From Geomonas limicola (GTDB lineage Bacteria > Desulfobacterota > Desulfuromonadia > Geobacterales > Geobacteraceae): DNA of 64,000 bases. The translations under genes and the position numbers were made by a program. The notes beneath the pieces were generated by a model. That model was not told where the DNA came from. It saw nothing but the letters and a program-made list of their open reading frames with translations, and ran no database searches. Position 1 is the stretch's first letter. Each line of letters starts with the position of its first letter. The DNA is taken from assembly GCF_014193675.1 (NCBI RefSeq), contig NZ_BLXZ01000002.1, positions 186,001-250,000 on the forward strand. The letters are read 5' to 3'. Shown one piece after another: positions 37,411 to 46,359 of the stretch.

Positions 37411-39036
37411 ATGGAAAACCTCATCGTCGACAATCAGTACAACATCGGTTTTCTCTGTACCGGGCGGCAGTGCCAGCTGGGACGGGGAGACCGGGTGGCT
37501 ATGCGCTGGCTCTCGCCGTCTCTGGAGCGGCGCGATTACAGCTTTGCGGAGCTCGACCGGCTCACCTCCCGTTTCGCCAACGTGCTCCAGGGGCTGGGGG
37601 TCTCGGCGCAGGACGTCTTTTTCACCTACCTGCCCAAGATGCCGGAGCAGTTCGTCGCCTTCCTAGGCGCCCTGAAAGTGCAGGCGATCGCGGGAACCCT
37701 CTTCTCCAATTTCGGGGACGACGCTCTCCTGGACCGCCTGGGGGATTCCTGCGCGAAGGGGATCATCACCAAGAAAAGCTCCCTGAAGAAGCTCGCACGG
37801 ATCAGGGACCGCCTGCCTCACCTGCGCTTCATCATCCTCGTCGACGTCGAGGAACACCTGAGCGCGGACACCCTGAGCTATTCCCGTCTCATGGCGGAGG
37901 GCTCGGAGCTCTTCACGGTGCCTGCGACCCCTCCGGAGACGCCATCGGTGCTGCACTACACCTCGGGCTCGACCGGAAAACCGAAGGGGGTCCTGCACGC
38001 GCACCGAAGCGTAGCCCTGCAGTCGCTCACCACCCAGAACGTGCTCGGGGTCACCCGCGACGACATCTTCTGGTGCACCGCCGACCAGGGGTGGGTTACC
38101 GGCACCTCCTACGGGATTATCGGGCCGTGGTGTCTGGGAATAACCCAGGTGCATTTCGGGGGAGGTTACGATCCCGGGACCTGGTTCGGCATCCTGCAGG
38201 AGCAGGGGGTCACCGTGTGGTACACCGCTCCCACCGCGCTGCGCATGCTGATGCGGGAGACCGACGATTTTTACGCGGGGTTCGATCTAGGGCGCCTGCG
38301 CCACATCTGCTCCGTTGGAGAGCCGCTCAATCCGGAGGCGATCCAGTGGGCGCGTCGAGCCCTGGGCAAGGAGGTCTACGACACCTGGTTCCAGACCGAA
38401 ACCGGCGCCATCATGATCGCCAACCGGCCCGGCCTTGAGGTACGCCCCGGCTCCATGGGTGTTCCGGTTTCCGGCATCGGGGTCGCCATCCTCGCCGAGG
38501 ACGGCAGTCCGCTTCCCGACGGTGCGGCGGGTAACCTCTGCCTCAGGGAGGGGTGGCCCTCCATGTTCAGCACCTACTTGAACAACAACGCCGCCTACGC
38601 CAGCAGGTTCCGCAACGGTTTCTACTATACCGGCGACACCGCCTACCGGGACCCCGACGGCTACTACTGGTTCTGCGGTCGCAACGACGACATCATCAAC
38701 ACCTCGGGGCACCTGATCAGCCCCTTCGAGATCGAGAGCTCGCTCCTCGAGGTCGCGGAGGTGGCCGAAGCCGGGGTGATCGGGGTGCCGGACGAGCTGG
38801 CCTACGAAAAGATCGTGGCGTTCGTCTCGTTGCACCGCCAGGCAAGCTATGACCCCCAACTGGAGCTGAAGATCCGGCTGTACGTAAGCAACCGGCTCTC
38901 GACCGTGGCCACCCCCGCAGAGATCATCTGCATCGACGCGATTCCCAAGAACAAGAGCGGCAAGATCATGCGGCGGGTCCTGAAGGCCCGCTACCTCGGC
39001 CTCGACGCCGGCGACCTTTCTACCGTGGAGGAATGA
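37411..39036 (+). CDS. AMP-forming acyl-CoA synthetase-like ligase (Acs-like)
   Basis: A protein of about 541 residues. Of two adjacent ATGs, 37411 has better spacing from AAGGAG (37401-37406). The adenylation motifs are intact: P-loop YTSGSTGKPKGV, W-F-Q-T-E-T-G (A5), YYTGDTAYRDPDG (A7), and the C-terminal NKSGKIMRR lysine (A10). The TADQGWVTGTSYG and RPGSMGVPVSG segments resemble the medium-length acetyl-CoA synthetase group more than DltA. It would activate a short carboxylic acid as acyl-AMP and pass it to CoA or to the phosphopantetheine of the next gene's carrier. Its stop overlaps a possible start of that gene, so translation is coupled. Confidence 0.88.
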   Translation: MENLIVDNQYNIGFLCTGRQCQLGRGDRVAMRWLSPSLERRDYSFAELDRLTSRFANVLQGLGVSAQDVFFTYLPKMPEQFVAFLGALKVQAIAGTLFSNFGDDALLDRLGDSCAKGIITKKSSLKKLARIRDRLPHLRFIILVDVEEHLSADTLSYSRLMAEGSELFTVPATPPETPSVLHYTSGSTGKPKGVLHAHRSVALQSLTTQNVLGVTRDDIFWCTADQGWVTGTSYGIIGPWCLGITQVHFGGGYDPGTWFGILQEQGVTVWYTAPTALRMLMRETDDFYAGFDLGRLRHICSVGEPLNPEAIQWARRALGKEVYDTWFQTETGAIMIANRPGLEVRPGSMGVPVSGIGVAILAEDGSPLPDGAAGNLCLREGWPSMFSTYLNNNAAYASRFRNGFYYTGDTAYRDPDGYYWFCGRNDDIINTSGHLISPFEIESSLLEVAEVAEAGVIGVPDELAYEKIVAFVSLHRQASYDPQLELKIRLYVSNRLSTVATPAEIICIDAIPKNKSGKIMRRVLKARYLGLDAGDLSTVEE

Positions 39037-39038
39037 CT

Positions 39039-39278
39039 ATGGAAATACTTGCAGAACTCACCGAAATTTTTCGCGAGGTTTTCGACGACGACAGCATCGA
39101 ACTTACCCGGCAAACCACCGCCAACGACATCGACGCCTGGGACTCGCTTTCCCACATGAACATGGTCATGGCGGTCGAGTTGCGCTTCAAGGTCCGCTTC
39201 GCCCTGGGAGAGCTCCCCGCGCTGCGTAACGTCGGCGACCTTGCCGACCTGGTAGCCAAGAAGCTGGCGCGCAAGTAA
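39039..39278 (+). CDS. Acyl carrier protein of the acylation operon
   Basis: A 79-residue acidic carrier. ATG 39039 is seven bases after GGAGG (39027-39031); an ATG six bases earlier overlaps the ligase stop but is too close to the site. S36 in WDSLSHM is the phosphopantetheine attachment serine. The DSL context and helical pattern (LTEIFREVFDDD, MVMAVELRFKVRF) are those of DltC-like and other dedicated carriers. It lies between the ligase and MBOAT genes, so it probably carries the activated acyl group to the membrane protein. Confidence 0.88.
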   Translation: MEILAELTEIFREVFDDDSIELTRQTTANDIDAWDSLSHMNMVMAVELRFKVRFALGELPALRNVGDLADLVAKKLARK

Positions 39279-39327
39279 AGCCGACAGCACCCACGCTTTC
39301 ACACAACCCGTAGGAGATGCCGCGGAG

Positions 39328-40797
39328 ATGCTCTTCAATTCGTATCAGTTCTTGTTGCTGTTTTTACCGGTTACCCTGGTCGTCTATTTCTTTCTGAACC
39401 ACAAGCGCCTGACCGCCGCGTCCAACGCCTGGCTGCTCTTTGCCTCGCTGGTTTTCTACAGCTGGTGGAACCCCGCCTACCTCTCCATCATCCTGGTCTC
39501 CATCCTGTTCAACTACACCATCGGGTACCTGCTCGCGGAACACGACTCGTTGAAGAAGCACCCCGTCTCGAAGAAGAGCATCTTTCTCTGCGGCCTCGCC
39601 GGCAATCTCGCCTTTCTCTGCTACTTCAAGTACATGGACTTTTTCCTGGGGAGCCTGAACGGCTTCTTCGGTACCGATCTGCCGCTTATGCATGTCGTGC
39701 TTCCCCTGGGAATCAGCTTTTTCACCATTACCCAGATCGCGTTCCTGGTCGACTGCTACGAGGGGCTGGTCGAAGACCGGAAGCTTTTGAGTTACTCCCT
39801 GTTCGTCACCTTTTTCCCCCACCTGCTCGCCGGCCCGATCCTGCACCACAAGGAGATGATGCCCCAGTTCGAGGCGACCCGGAACAAGGTGGTCAACTAC
39901 CGGAACCTTTCGCATGGGCTCTTCCTGTTCCTCGTCGGCCTGTTCAAGAAGGTCATCATCGCCGATTCGCTGGTGAAGACGGTGAGCGCCGGCTTCGATG
40001 CGAGTAGCAGTCTCACCATGGTGGAAGCCTGGGTGGTAAGCCTCTCCTACATGCTGCAGCTCTATTTCGACTTCTCCGGGTATTCCGACATGGCACTGGG
40101 GGTCGGGCTCATGTTCAACATCGTGCTCCCGGTGAACTTCAACAGCCCCTACAAGGCCTGCAACATCATCGATTTCTGGCAGCGCTGGCACATGTCTCTC
40201 ACCAGTTTCATCACCACCTACCTCTACGCCCCGATACTGCGCTCCTCTCGCAAGATCACCTTCGGGAAGTCGATGCTGGCGACCTTCGTCGCCATGTTCA
40301 TTGCGGGGATCTGGCACGGTGCCGGCTGGACCTTCGTCATCTGGGGGGCCTGCCACGGCGCCGCGCTGGTCGTCAACCACCTCTTCAAACGCAAGAAGGT
40401 GAAACTCCCCAACCTGCTCGGCTGGTTTTTCACCTTCTGCTTTCTCAACGTAACCTTCGTGCTATTCAGGGCGAAAAACCTGGGGGATGCCTGGAAGGTG
40501 CTGAAGGGGATGGCAGGGTTAAACGGAGCCGTCCCCGCCGCCTTGACCAGCTTTTCCTTCTCGGATCTCGGCAGGGGGGCTTTCTGGAAGGCGCTTCTCT
40601 CGGGAGTTAACGGCAACGATGCCACCTTGTATATGCCACTCCTTTTCCTGGTGCTGGTCCTTGGCGCCAGGAACTCCGTGCAACTGGAGCGCGAGTTGAA
40701 GCCGACCGGCACGGCCCTGGCGTTCCTGACCGCCGTCGGCTTTTACGCCCTTATCAATCAGAACAAGGTGAGCGAGTTCCTGTATTTCCAGTTCTAG
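39328..40797 (+). CDS. MBOAT O-acyltransferase with C-terminal acyl-shuttle hexapeptide
   Basis: A 489-residue multi-pass membrane protein (about 11-12 helices). The MBOAT core is intact: FWQRWHMSLTSF and GIWHGAGWTF with catalytic H330. The family includes AlgI, PatA and DltB. The last six residues are FLYFQF with Y486 four from the end. Published work on Dlt-type systems describes an extracytoplasmic C-terminal hexapeptide, on a microprotein or fused to the MBOAT, whose Tyr receives the acyl group before handing it to an SGNH Ser. This tail fits the fused form. With the ligase and carrier upstream, the thioester donor is probably acyl-ACP. Confidence 0.9.
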   Translation: MLFNSYQFLLLFLPVTLVVYFFLNHKRLTAASNAWLLFASLVFYSWWNPAYLSIILVSILFNYTIGYLLAEHDSLKKHPVSKKSIFLCGLAGNLAFLCYFKYMDFFLGSLNGFFGTDLPLMHVVLPLGISFFTITQIAFLVDCYEGLVEDRKLLSYSLFVTFFPHLLAGPILHHKEMMPQFEATRNKVVNYRNLSHGLFLFLVGLFKKVIIADSLVKTVSAGFDASSSLTMVEAWVVSLSYMLQLYFDFSGYSDMALGVGLMFNIVLPVNFNSPYKACNIIDFWQRWHMSLTSFITTYLYAPILRSSRKITFGKSMLATFVAMFIAGIWHGAGWTFVIWGACHGAALVVNHLFKRKKVKLPNLLGWFFTFCFLNVTFVLFRAKNLGDAWKVLKGMAGLNGAVPAALTSFSFSDLGRGAFWKALLSGVNGNDATLYMPLLFLVLVLGARNSVQLERELKPTGTALAFLTAVGFYALINQNKVSEFLYFQF

Positions 40798-41169
40798 CCC
40801 CCGCACTGACCGTGGATCTCCCTGAGCGCAGCCCGGTTACCCGGTGCGTTCAAGGACTCACCGGGTCATTGATCTCGAGAACTAGCTCGCCATCACCCAG
40901 CTGGGTACGTCTCGCGTCACGCTGCCTAAATTCTTACAACAACTCATATTCCCAGCACTTGACTATGAGAGATGACCACGGTAATTTCTGCGTGGACACG
41001 CTTCACGTCAGGCAGCAGGCGCCCTCGGTAGTCCAGTGACTTCAGGCCCCGCGCGTGCGCCAGGTGTCGATGAACTGCGGCCTCACAAAACGAATCCTAC
41101 CTGACGAGTTGTCGGTCGCATCGCGTTCTGCTGGACGTCGCTGCCAAGCCCACCACCGCGAGGGAATCT
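40798..41169. other. Intergenic region with a weak hairpin
   Basis: 372 bases, no gene. ACCCGGTG (40839-40846) pairs with CACCGGGT (40859-40866); no T run follows, so termination is uncertain. GAGGG precedes the next gene's start. Confidence 0.45.
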
Positions 41170-43920
41170 ATGGCTTCAGACGACCGATTTGCTCCGCCGG
41201 ACTTCCGGCTGCTTTTCGAAGGCTCCCCGCACCCTTATATGGTGCTCCTCCCCGACTCCCTTTTTACCATCGCCGCTGTCAACGACCGCTATCTCGAGGT
41301 GACCGGTACCCGGCGCGCTGCCATGGTTGGCCGCGGCCTGTTCCAGGTATTTCCGGATAACCCCGACGATCCCTCGGCCAATGGAGTCAGCGACCTGCGC
41401 AGCTCACTGGAGCGGGTGCTGCGCGACGGCGTGCAGGACACCATGGGGATCCAGAGGTACGATGTCCCTTGCGCCGAGGCCGAGGGGGGCTTCCGGGTGA
41501 AATACTGGAGCCCGGTCAACACGCCGATCCCCGGTCCGGACGGGACCACCGCCTATGTCCTGCACTACGCCGAGGACGTGACCGAGTTCATTCTGTCCCA
41601 GCAGCAAAAGTCCGGCGAGGCTCACCGACAACCGGGACAACCCGTGGTCGCCGAGGCCCCCACCGCCCGGATCGAGGCCGATATCCTGCTGCGCGCCAGC
41701 GAGGTCAAGGAGTCCAATCGGCGGCTCAAACTGGCGCTGGAGGAACTGGAACAGAAAAAGGCCGAACTCACTCGTTTGAACCAGAAACTCTACGAACTCG
41801 ACCACAACAAAACCGTCTTCTTCGGCAACGTAAGCCACGAACTGCGCACCCCGCTCACCCTCACCCTGGGCCCCCTGGAAGAGACCCTTTCCCGCTGCCA
41901 AGACCGGCTCCCCCCGTCCGATTACCAGAACCTGACCATCGCCCACCGTAACGCCCTGCGGCTTCTCAAGCTGGTCAACACGCTGCTTGATTTTTCCCGC
42001 ATCGAGGCCGGGCGCTTCGAGGCGACCTACCGCCCCTGCGATCTGGCCACCCTGACCCTTGAGCTGACCGGCGTCTTCCGTTCCGCCATCGAAAAGGGAG
42101 GACTCGAGCTGATCGTGGACTGTCAACCGCTCCCCGAGCCGGTCTATGTAGACCTGGGGATGTGGGAAAAGATCGTCTTGAACCTCTTGTCCAATGCCTT
42201 CAAGTTCACCCTGAAAGGGCAGATCTCGGTAACGCTCGTTTCTCGGGGCGCTGGTGCCGAGCTCACCGTCGCCGATACCGGGTGCGGCATTCCTCAAAAA
42301 GAGCTCGGCAATATCTTCAAACGCTTTCACCGCGTCGAGCAGACTAGTGGGCGTGCCCACGAGGGTACCGGCATCGGACTCGCGCTCGTCGACGAACTGG
42401 TGCGCCTGCAGGGCGGCGACATATCGGTTCAGAGCGAGGTCGGCCAGGGAACCAGCTTCACCGTCTCGCTTCCCTTTGGCACCCAGCACCTCCCCGCTGA
42501 CCGCCTCGGGGCCGCGGCTGCCGGTCTCTCCAGTTCCCAGAGCGCCGATCCCTTTCTGGAAGAGGCTCTGCGCTGGTTACCGGAGCCAGAACAGGGGCTT
42601 GCGGAAGTCACCTCGGCACCCGCTGCCGGCCCCAAGCCGCACCTGCTGCTGGCCGACGACAACGCCGACATGCGCGATTATATTCGCAGGCTCTTGGGCA
42701 CCTGGTGCGAGATACGCGCAGTGGCCGACGGCGAGGCCGCCTGGGAGGCGATCTGCCAGCAGCGCCCCGACCTCCTGCTGACCGACGTGATGATGCCCCG
42801 CCTGGACGGCTTCGGGCTCCTGGCCCGGCTACGCAGCGACCCGGCCACCAGCTTCATACCGGTCATCATGCTCTCGGCCCGTGCCGGCGAGGAATCCTGT
42901 GCCGAGGGGATAGAGGCTGGTGCGGACGACTACCTGGTCAAGCCATTCAGCGCCCGCGAGTTGGTCGCCCGGGTACGCACCAATCTTGAGATGGCCCGTT
43001 TGCGCGAGGTGTCGGCACGTGCGGCCGAGCACCTTCAGGCCAAGGAGCAGGCCAACGCCCGACTGGAGCAGTTGGTAGCCGAGCGGACCGACGAGTTGGA
43101 GGAACACCGGGCTGAACTGGAAATGCAGAACGAGGAGTTGCTCCAGACCTACTACGACCTGGAGTTGGAGACAGCCCAGCGGATTCAGGCTGTGGAACTG
43201 CTGCGGGAAAAGGAGAGGCTTTTATTGCAGCAAAGCAGGATGGCAGCCATGGGGGACATGCTTTTCAACATCGCCCACCAGTGGCGCCAGCCCCTCAACG
43301 TCCTGGGCCTGAACGTCCAGCAACTCGGCCTGCTCTACGAGGTCGGCGACCTGAACGAGGAGACGCTCCACCAGACCATCAAAAGGTGCCTGGAAATCCT
43401 CGGGCACCTCTCCCAAACGATTACCGACTTCACCTGTTTCTCCAAACCGGACAAGGACAAGAGCGTCTTCACCGTTGCCGATGCCGTCGCCAAGACGTTG
43501 TCCCTGGTCCGGGACAGCTTCGAAGAGCAGCGCATCGCCTTAACGGTCGAGATTTCCGGCGAGCCCACGATCCACGGCTACCCCAACGAGTTCTCCCAGG
43601 TGCTCTTGAACATCCTGATGAACGCCCTGGATGCCCTGCTGGATCGTGGCATCCGGGACGGCCGGGTACGTCTGCAGGCATCAAGCGCAGGCGGCAAAAC
43701 CGTGTTGACCATCTCCGATAACGCCGGGTGGATCGAGCCCGAGATCCTGCCCAGGGTTTTCGATCCCTTTTTTACCACCAAGGCACAGGGCAAAGGGACC
43801 GGTATCGGCCTGTTCCTGGCCAAATCGGTCGTCGAGAAGAGCATGGGCGGCTGGCTTAGCGTGCGCAACACAGCAGAGGGTGCCGAATTTACCATCGAGG
43901 TGAGCAATGGAAACGAGTAA
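41170..43920 (+). CDS. Hybrid protein with two histidine kinase modules flanking a receiver
   Basis: A 916-residue cytosolic signalling protein. Order: PAS (~10-150), coiled coil, kinase 1, receiver, coiled coil, kinase 2. Kinase 1 has H-box FFGNVSHELRTPLTL, N-box LNLLSNAFKFT and GTGIGLALV (~210-440). The receiver (~495-615) has LADDN, LLTDVMMPRLDG and YLVKPF. Kinase 2 has H-box GDMLFNIAHQWRQPLNVL (~695 on) and GTGIGLFLA. In kinase 2 the G1 box reads DNAGWIEPE where DNAGGI is usual. Its H-box type matches that of the MASE3 kinase at 17 kb. The gene overlaps the next response regulator by 14 bases, so the two form a unit with a branched phosphorelay. Confidence 0.92.
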   Translation: MASDDRFAPPDFRLLFEGSPHPYMVLLPDSLFTIAAVNDRYLEVTGTRRAAMVGRGLFQVFPDNPDDPSANGVSDLRSSLERVLRDGVQDTMGIQRYDVPCAEAEGGFRVKYWSPVNTPIPGPDGTTAYVLHYAEDVTEFILSQQQKSGEAHRQPGQPVVAEAPTARIEADILLRASEVKESNRRLKLALEELEQKKAELTRLNQKLYELDHNKTVFFGNVSHELRTPLTLTLGPLEETLSRCQDRLPPSDYQNLTIAHRNALRLLKLVNTLLDFSRIEAGRFEATYRPCDLATLTLELTGVFRSAIEKGGLELIVDCQPLPEPVYVDLGMWEKIVLNLLSNAFKFTLKGQISVTLVSRGAGAELTVADTGCGIPQKELGNIFKRFHRVEQTSGRAHEGTGIGLALVDELVRLQGGDISVQSEVGQGTSFTVSLPFGTQHLPADRLGAAAAGLSSSQSADPFLEEALRWLPEPEQGLAEVTSAPAAGPKPHLLLADDNADMRDYIRRLLGTWCEIRAVADGEAAWEAICQQRPDLLLTDVMMPRLDGFGLLARLRSDPATSFIPVIMLSARAGEESCAEGIEAGADDYLVKPFSARELVARVRTNLEMARLREVSARAAEHLQAKEQANARLEQLVAERTDELEEHRAELEMQNEELLQTYYDLELETAQRIQAVELLREKERLLLQQSRMAAMGDMLFNIAHQWRQPLNVLGLNVQQLGLLYEVGDLNEETLHQTIKRCLEILGHLSQTITDFTCFSKPDKDKSVFTVADAVAKTLSLVRDSFEEQRIALTVEISGEPTIHGYPNEFSQVLLNILMNALDALLDRGIRDGRVRLQASSAGGKTVLTISDNAGWIEPEILPRVFDPFFTTKAQGKGTGIGLFLAKSVVEKSMGGWLSVRNTAEGAEFTIEVSNGNE

Positions 43921-44320
43921 CCGTGAATCAGGCTCCTTGAGCCTTCTCCTGGTAGAAGACGACGCCGAGGCGTGCACCCTGGTGGCAAGGGCGCTCTCCA
44001 TGAAGTTCAGGCAGATCAGGCTCCTTACCGCAGAAAACGGCGCCCTTGGGCTCGAGCTGTACCAGGAGCATCGTCCCGACATCGTGCTGACCGACATCAA
44101 GATGCCCGTGATGGACGGCATCACTATGGCCGGCAAGATTCGGGAGTTGCACGACCATGCGGTAATCTGCGTGCTGTCGGCCTATTGCGACGCGCAGGAG
44201 TACCGTAAGCAGGCCGAGGGGCTCGACGTCTGCCATTTCCTGCCGAAACCTGTCGATTACTCAACCCTCTTCGCAGCCATCGATGACTGCATTGCAACGG
44301 TTGCCAAAAGGTGGTCCTAG
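43907..44320 (+). CDS. Response regulator, single receiver domain
   Basis: A 137-residue receiver whose start lies within the kinase gene (14-base overlap). Residues: LVEDD, IVLTDIKMPVMDG, LSAY, FLPKPVD. No output domain. It is the obvious phosphate acceptor for kinase module 2. A small hairpin with T run overlaps the stop. Confidence 0.9.
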   Translation: METSNRESGSLSLLLVEDDAEACTLVARALSMKFRQIRLLTAENGALGLELYQEHRPDIVLTDIKMPVMDGITMAGKIRELHDHAVICVLSAYCDAQEYRKQAEGLDVCHFLPKPVDYSTLFAAIDDCIATVAKRWS

Positions 44321-44339
44321 CCGGCCCGGGCTAGCTTTT
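44317..44339 (+). terminator. Possible intrinsic terminator
   Basis: CTAGCC (44317-44322) and GGCTAG (44329-44334), followed by CTTTTG. The short stem includes the stop codon. Confidence 0.4.
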
Positions 44340-44579
44340 GATCACCTCCCGTTTCCGCTCCCACCCCTCCTCCTTTTGCAGGACCACGTTCCTGACGTCT
44401 CCCCGTCCCGGCTGATCGATCATTTCCCAAAGAAGACCTTCGTTTCCAGTTGCGCAGCACCTTTGGCCGCCTAAAATTAGTATCGGCCAATCCGGAGGCG
44501 CCTTTTGGTCAGCGGTCTGTCCCTTACCAGGGATGGTACCTCGAAGCTACCGGTGGCAACTCATCACGTGGAGGTCGCT

Positions 44580-45449
44580 ATGGATCAGGAAGATAAAGAG
44601 GTCTGCGTCCTTAAGGAGTTGGAGATCTGCATGGAAGAACTTATGCGGGCACACCTACGCCACGAGAAGGAAGGCAACGAAGAGCGCTCCAGGATGGCCC
44701 TGGCCCAGATTTTTCTCTGCAACGAGATTCTCCAGCTCTACCAGCAAAACACGGACTGGGAGGACTTCACCGAACGCCTCGAAGACTATGCCTACACCGA
44801 AATGGACCGCTACCAGACAGCCCGCAGCAACGGCCAGAGGGGTTCAGCCCGGGTGATGCTGGCCCGGGTACGTTGCACCCGGCGACTTTTGACCCGGCTC
44901 AACAACCCTTCCCGGCAGGAAATCCACGCCAAAATGGGGTTCTTTCCATCCCGGTCTCTCTGCGAGACGGTGCTGAGCCAGGCGGATCTTCCCGACAAGT
45001 TCAAGGAAGCACATCAAAAGACGCAGCTTTACGAACATGTCGAAAAATTCCAGCAGGGTGAGGATATTCGCAGCATCAACCGTGAGCAAAAGCGCCTGGA
45101 GTACGAAGCGAGGCGGCTGCAACAGGAGGTTACCGAGAAGTCCCGCAACCTCCCTCCGGGAAACCAGGCCTACGAGCGCTTCGTCGAGGCTCAAGGCCAC
45201 CTTTTCCCGGCCATCGAGCAGAACATCGCCGAACCGAAGTTGTGGCACAAATTTCGGGAATTTCTCTGTGAACTCATCGAGCGGAGCGAACTGCGCTACC
45301 GTGTGGCTCGAGAGCTCGACGACTACGAGGAGGCACTACAGGAGCTTGGTCGGATGCGCAGCGCGGGGTGGCTCTTGAGGCGGATCCGCGAACCTCTCCA
45401 CCGGCGGGAGATCAACCGGCAGATAGGCCTGGCGCTGACAATTCATTGA
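44580..45449 (+). CDS. Unrecognised helical charged protein, 289 residues
   Basis: ATG 44580 follows GGAGG. The product is very rich in Glu, Arg, Leu and Gln, and predicted almost wholly helical, with several repeats of an LxELExC/LxRLED-type amphipathic pattern and a likely coiled coil at ~155-205. No signal peptide, no membrane segment and no known motif. A decayed copy of its first ~110 codons lies at 52.65-52.93 kb beside the hydrogenase operon. It could be a signalling adaptor for the preceding two-component pair, but only position suggests this. Confidence 0.7.
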   Translation: MDQEDKEVCVLKELEICMEELMRAHLRHEKEGNEERSRMALAQIFLCNEILQLYQQNTDWEDFTERLEDYAYTEMDRYQTARSNGQRGSARVMLARVRCTRRLLTRLNNPSRQEIHAKMGFFPSRSLCETVLSQADLPDKFKEAHQKTQLYEHVEKFQQGEDIRSINREQKRLEYEARRLQQEVTEKSRNLPPGNQAYERFVEAQGHLFPAIEQNIAEPKLWHKFREFLCELIERSELRYRVARELDDYEEALQELGRMRSAGWLLRRIREPLHRREINRQIGLALTIH

Positions 45450-45541
45450 GAAGCGTGGGAATCACTCGCTGACGCGATATGACACAAGGAAGGCCCTAAA
45501 CCACGGGGATCTTTGGCTCTCCGGTGGCAACTTCCGAAAAT

Positions 45542-45575
45542 CAAAGGCCCCAGGTGTTGCACCAGGGGCCTTTGT
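45542..45575. terminator. Bidirectional intrinsic terminator
   Basis: CAAAGGCCCC core arms, 15 bases with one mismatch (45542-45556 and about 45560-45574), then TATTTT on the plus strand. Between the convergent helical protein gene and the hydrogenase operon end. Confidence 0.75.
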
Positions 45576-45675
45576 ATTTTGCCAATGCCGTCGGGTACCA
45601 GTTCAGCGACGAAGCCGCGAACCAGGCCAGGGCCAGGCTCCAGTCTCGTCGACCAAAGCACATTCGGGCAGCTGA

Positions 45676-45900
45676 CTAGAACTTTATCTGCACCCTTTTC
45701 TTCCCTCCCCCCTCGTCCTTGCACCAGAGCAGGGTCTTCTTGGCGCGCTGGCACCAGGCCTTCACGTCGTCTTCGAAGGTGGAGCAATCGGCCACCACCT
45801 CCAGGATGTCGCCGGGTTTCATCTTGCTGCTCATAACGGTGACCTTGAGCGTGGGTTGTGGGCATTTCATCCCGACACAGTCGAGTACTTGGGTTGCCAT
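45676..45900 (-). CDS. TusA-family sulfur-carrier protein at the end of the hydrogenase operon
   Basis: A 74-residue protein. Of two ATGs, 45900 lies six bases from AGGAGG while 45906 abuts it. The signature CVGMKCPQPTLK holds the conserved CPxP cysteine of TusA/SirA/YeeD proteins, which carry sulfur as persulfide. Additional cysteines occur at DCS, WCQ and WCK. It is the last gene, 21 bases after MvhD. TusA-like genes are often found with Hdr-like complexes in sulfur metabolism. Here it may feed or receive sulfur, or help build the cofactor; this is inferred from context. Confidence 0.85.
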   Translation of the reverse strand: MATQVLDCVGMKCPQPTLKVTVMSSKMKPGDILEVVADCSTFEDDVKAWCQRAKKTLLWCKDEGGGKKRVQIKF

Positions 45901-45921
45901 GGGCATCCTCCTTGTTCGGTC

Positions 45922-46359
45922 TTAGCCGATCGGTGGTAGTTGGCGCAGTCGCGCCGCAAATTCGCAGGTGATCCGGGAGAACTTCTCCCCCTCGGCTGCG
46001 GAGACGTAATCGAAGCAGAAGCGCACCGGATCGACGCCAAGCTGTACGACCAGCCGCTCCAGCAGCTCGGCACGGCACAGGGCCCGGAAGTTCCCCTCCT
46101 TGTAGTGGCAGTCGCCGGGATGGCAGGCCAGCACCATGACACCGTCGGCTCCCTGGCGCAGGGTCTCCAGCACCAGGGTCGGCTCGACCCGGCCGGAGCA
46201 CATGACCCGCACCACCGAGAGCTCCGGCGGCACGGGGAGCGCGCTCCCTCCCGCTTTGTCGGCCCCGGCGTAGGAGCACCAGTTGCACAAAAACGCCACG
46301 ATCTTCAGCTCGGCAGGTTCCCGGCAGCAGGAATCCCGCTGGACGGCGCATTCGCTCAT
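45922..46359 (-). CDS. mvhD: Hydrogenase iron-sulfur subunit, MvhD-like
   Basis: A 145-residue protein with FLCNWCSYAGADKAG, VMCSGRV and LACHPGDCHY. These are the cysteine motifs of the [2Fe-2S] MvhD subunit that bridges the hydrogenase to HdrA. Its ATG overlaps the HdrA stop codon by four bases, so translation is coupled. The predicted role is to take electrons from MvhAG and give them to the HdrA flavin. The N-terminal ~15 residues contain two extra cysteines (QRDSCC) not needed for the core motif. Confidence 0.9.
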   Translation of the reverse strand: MSECAVQRDSCCREPAELKIVAFLCNWCSYAGADKAGGSALPVPPELSVVRVMCSGRVEPTLVLETLRQGADGVMVLACHPGDCHYKEGNFRALCRAELLERLVVQLGVDPVRFCFDYVSAAEGEKFSRITCEFAARLRQLPPIG

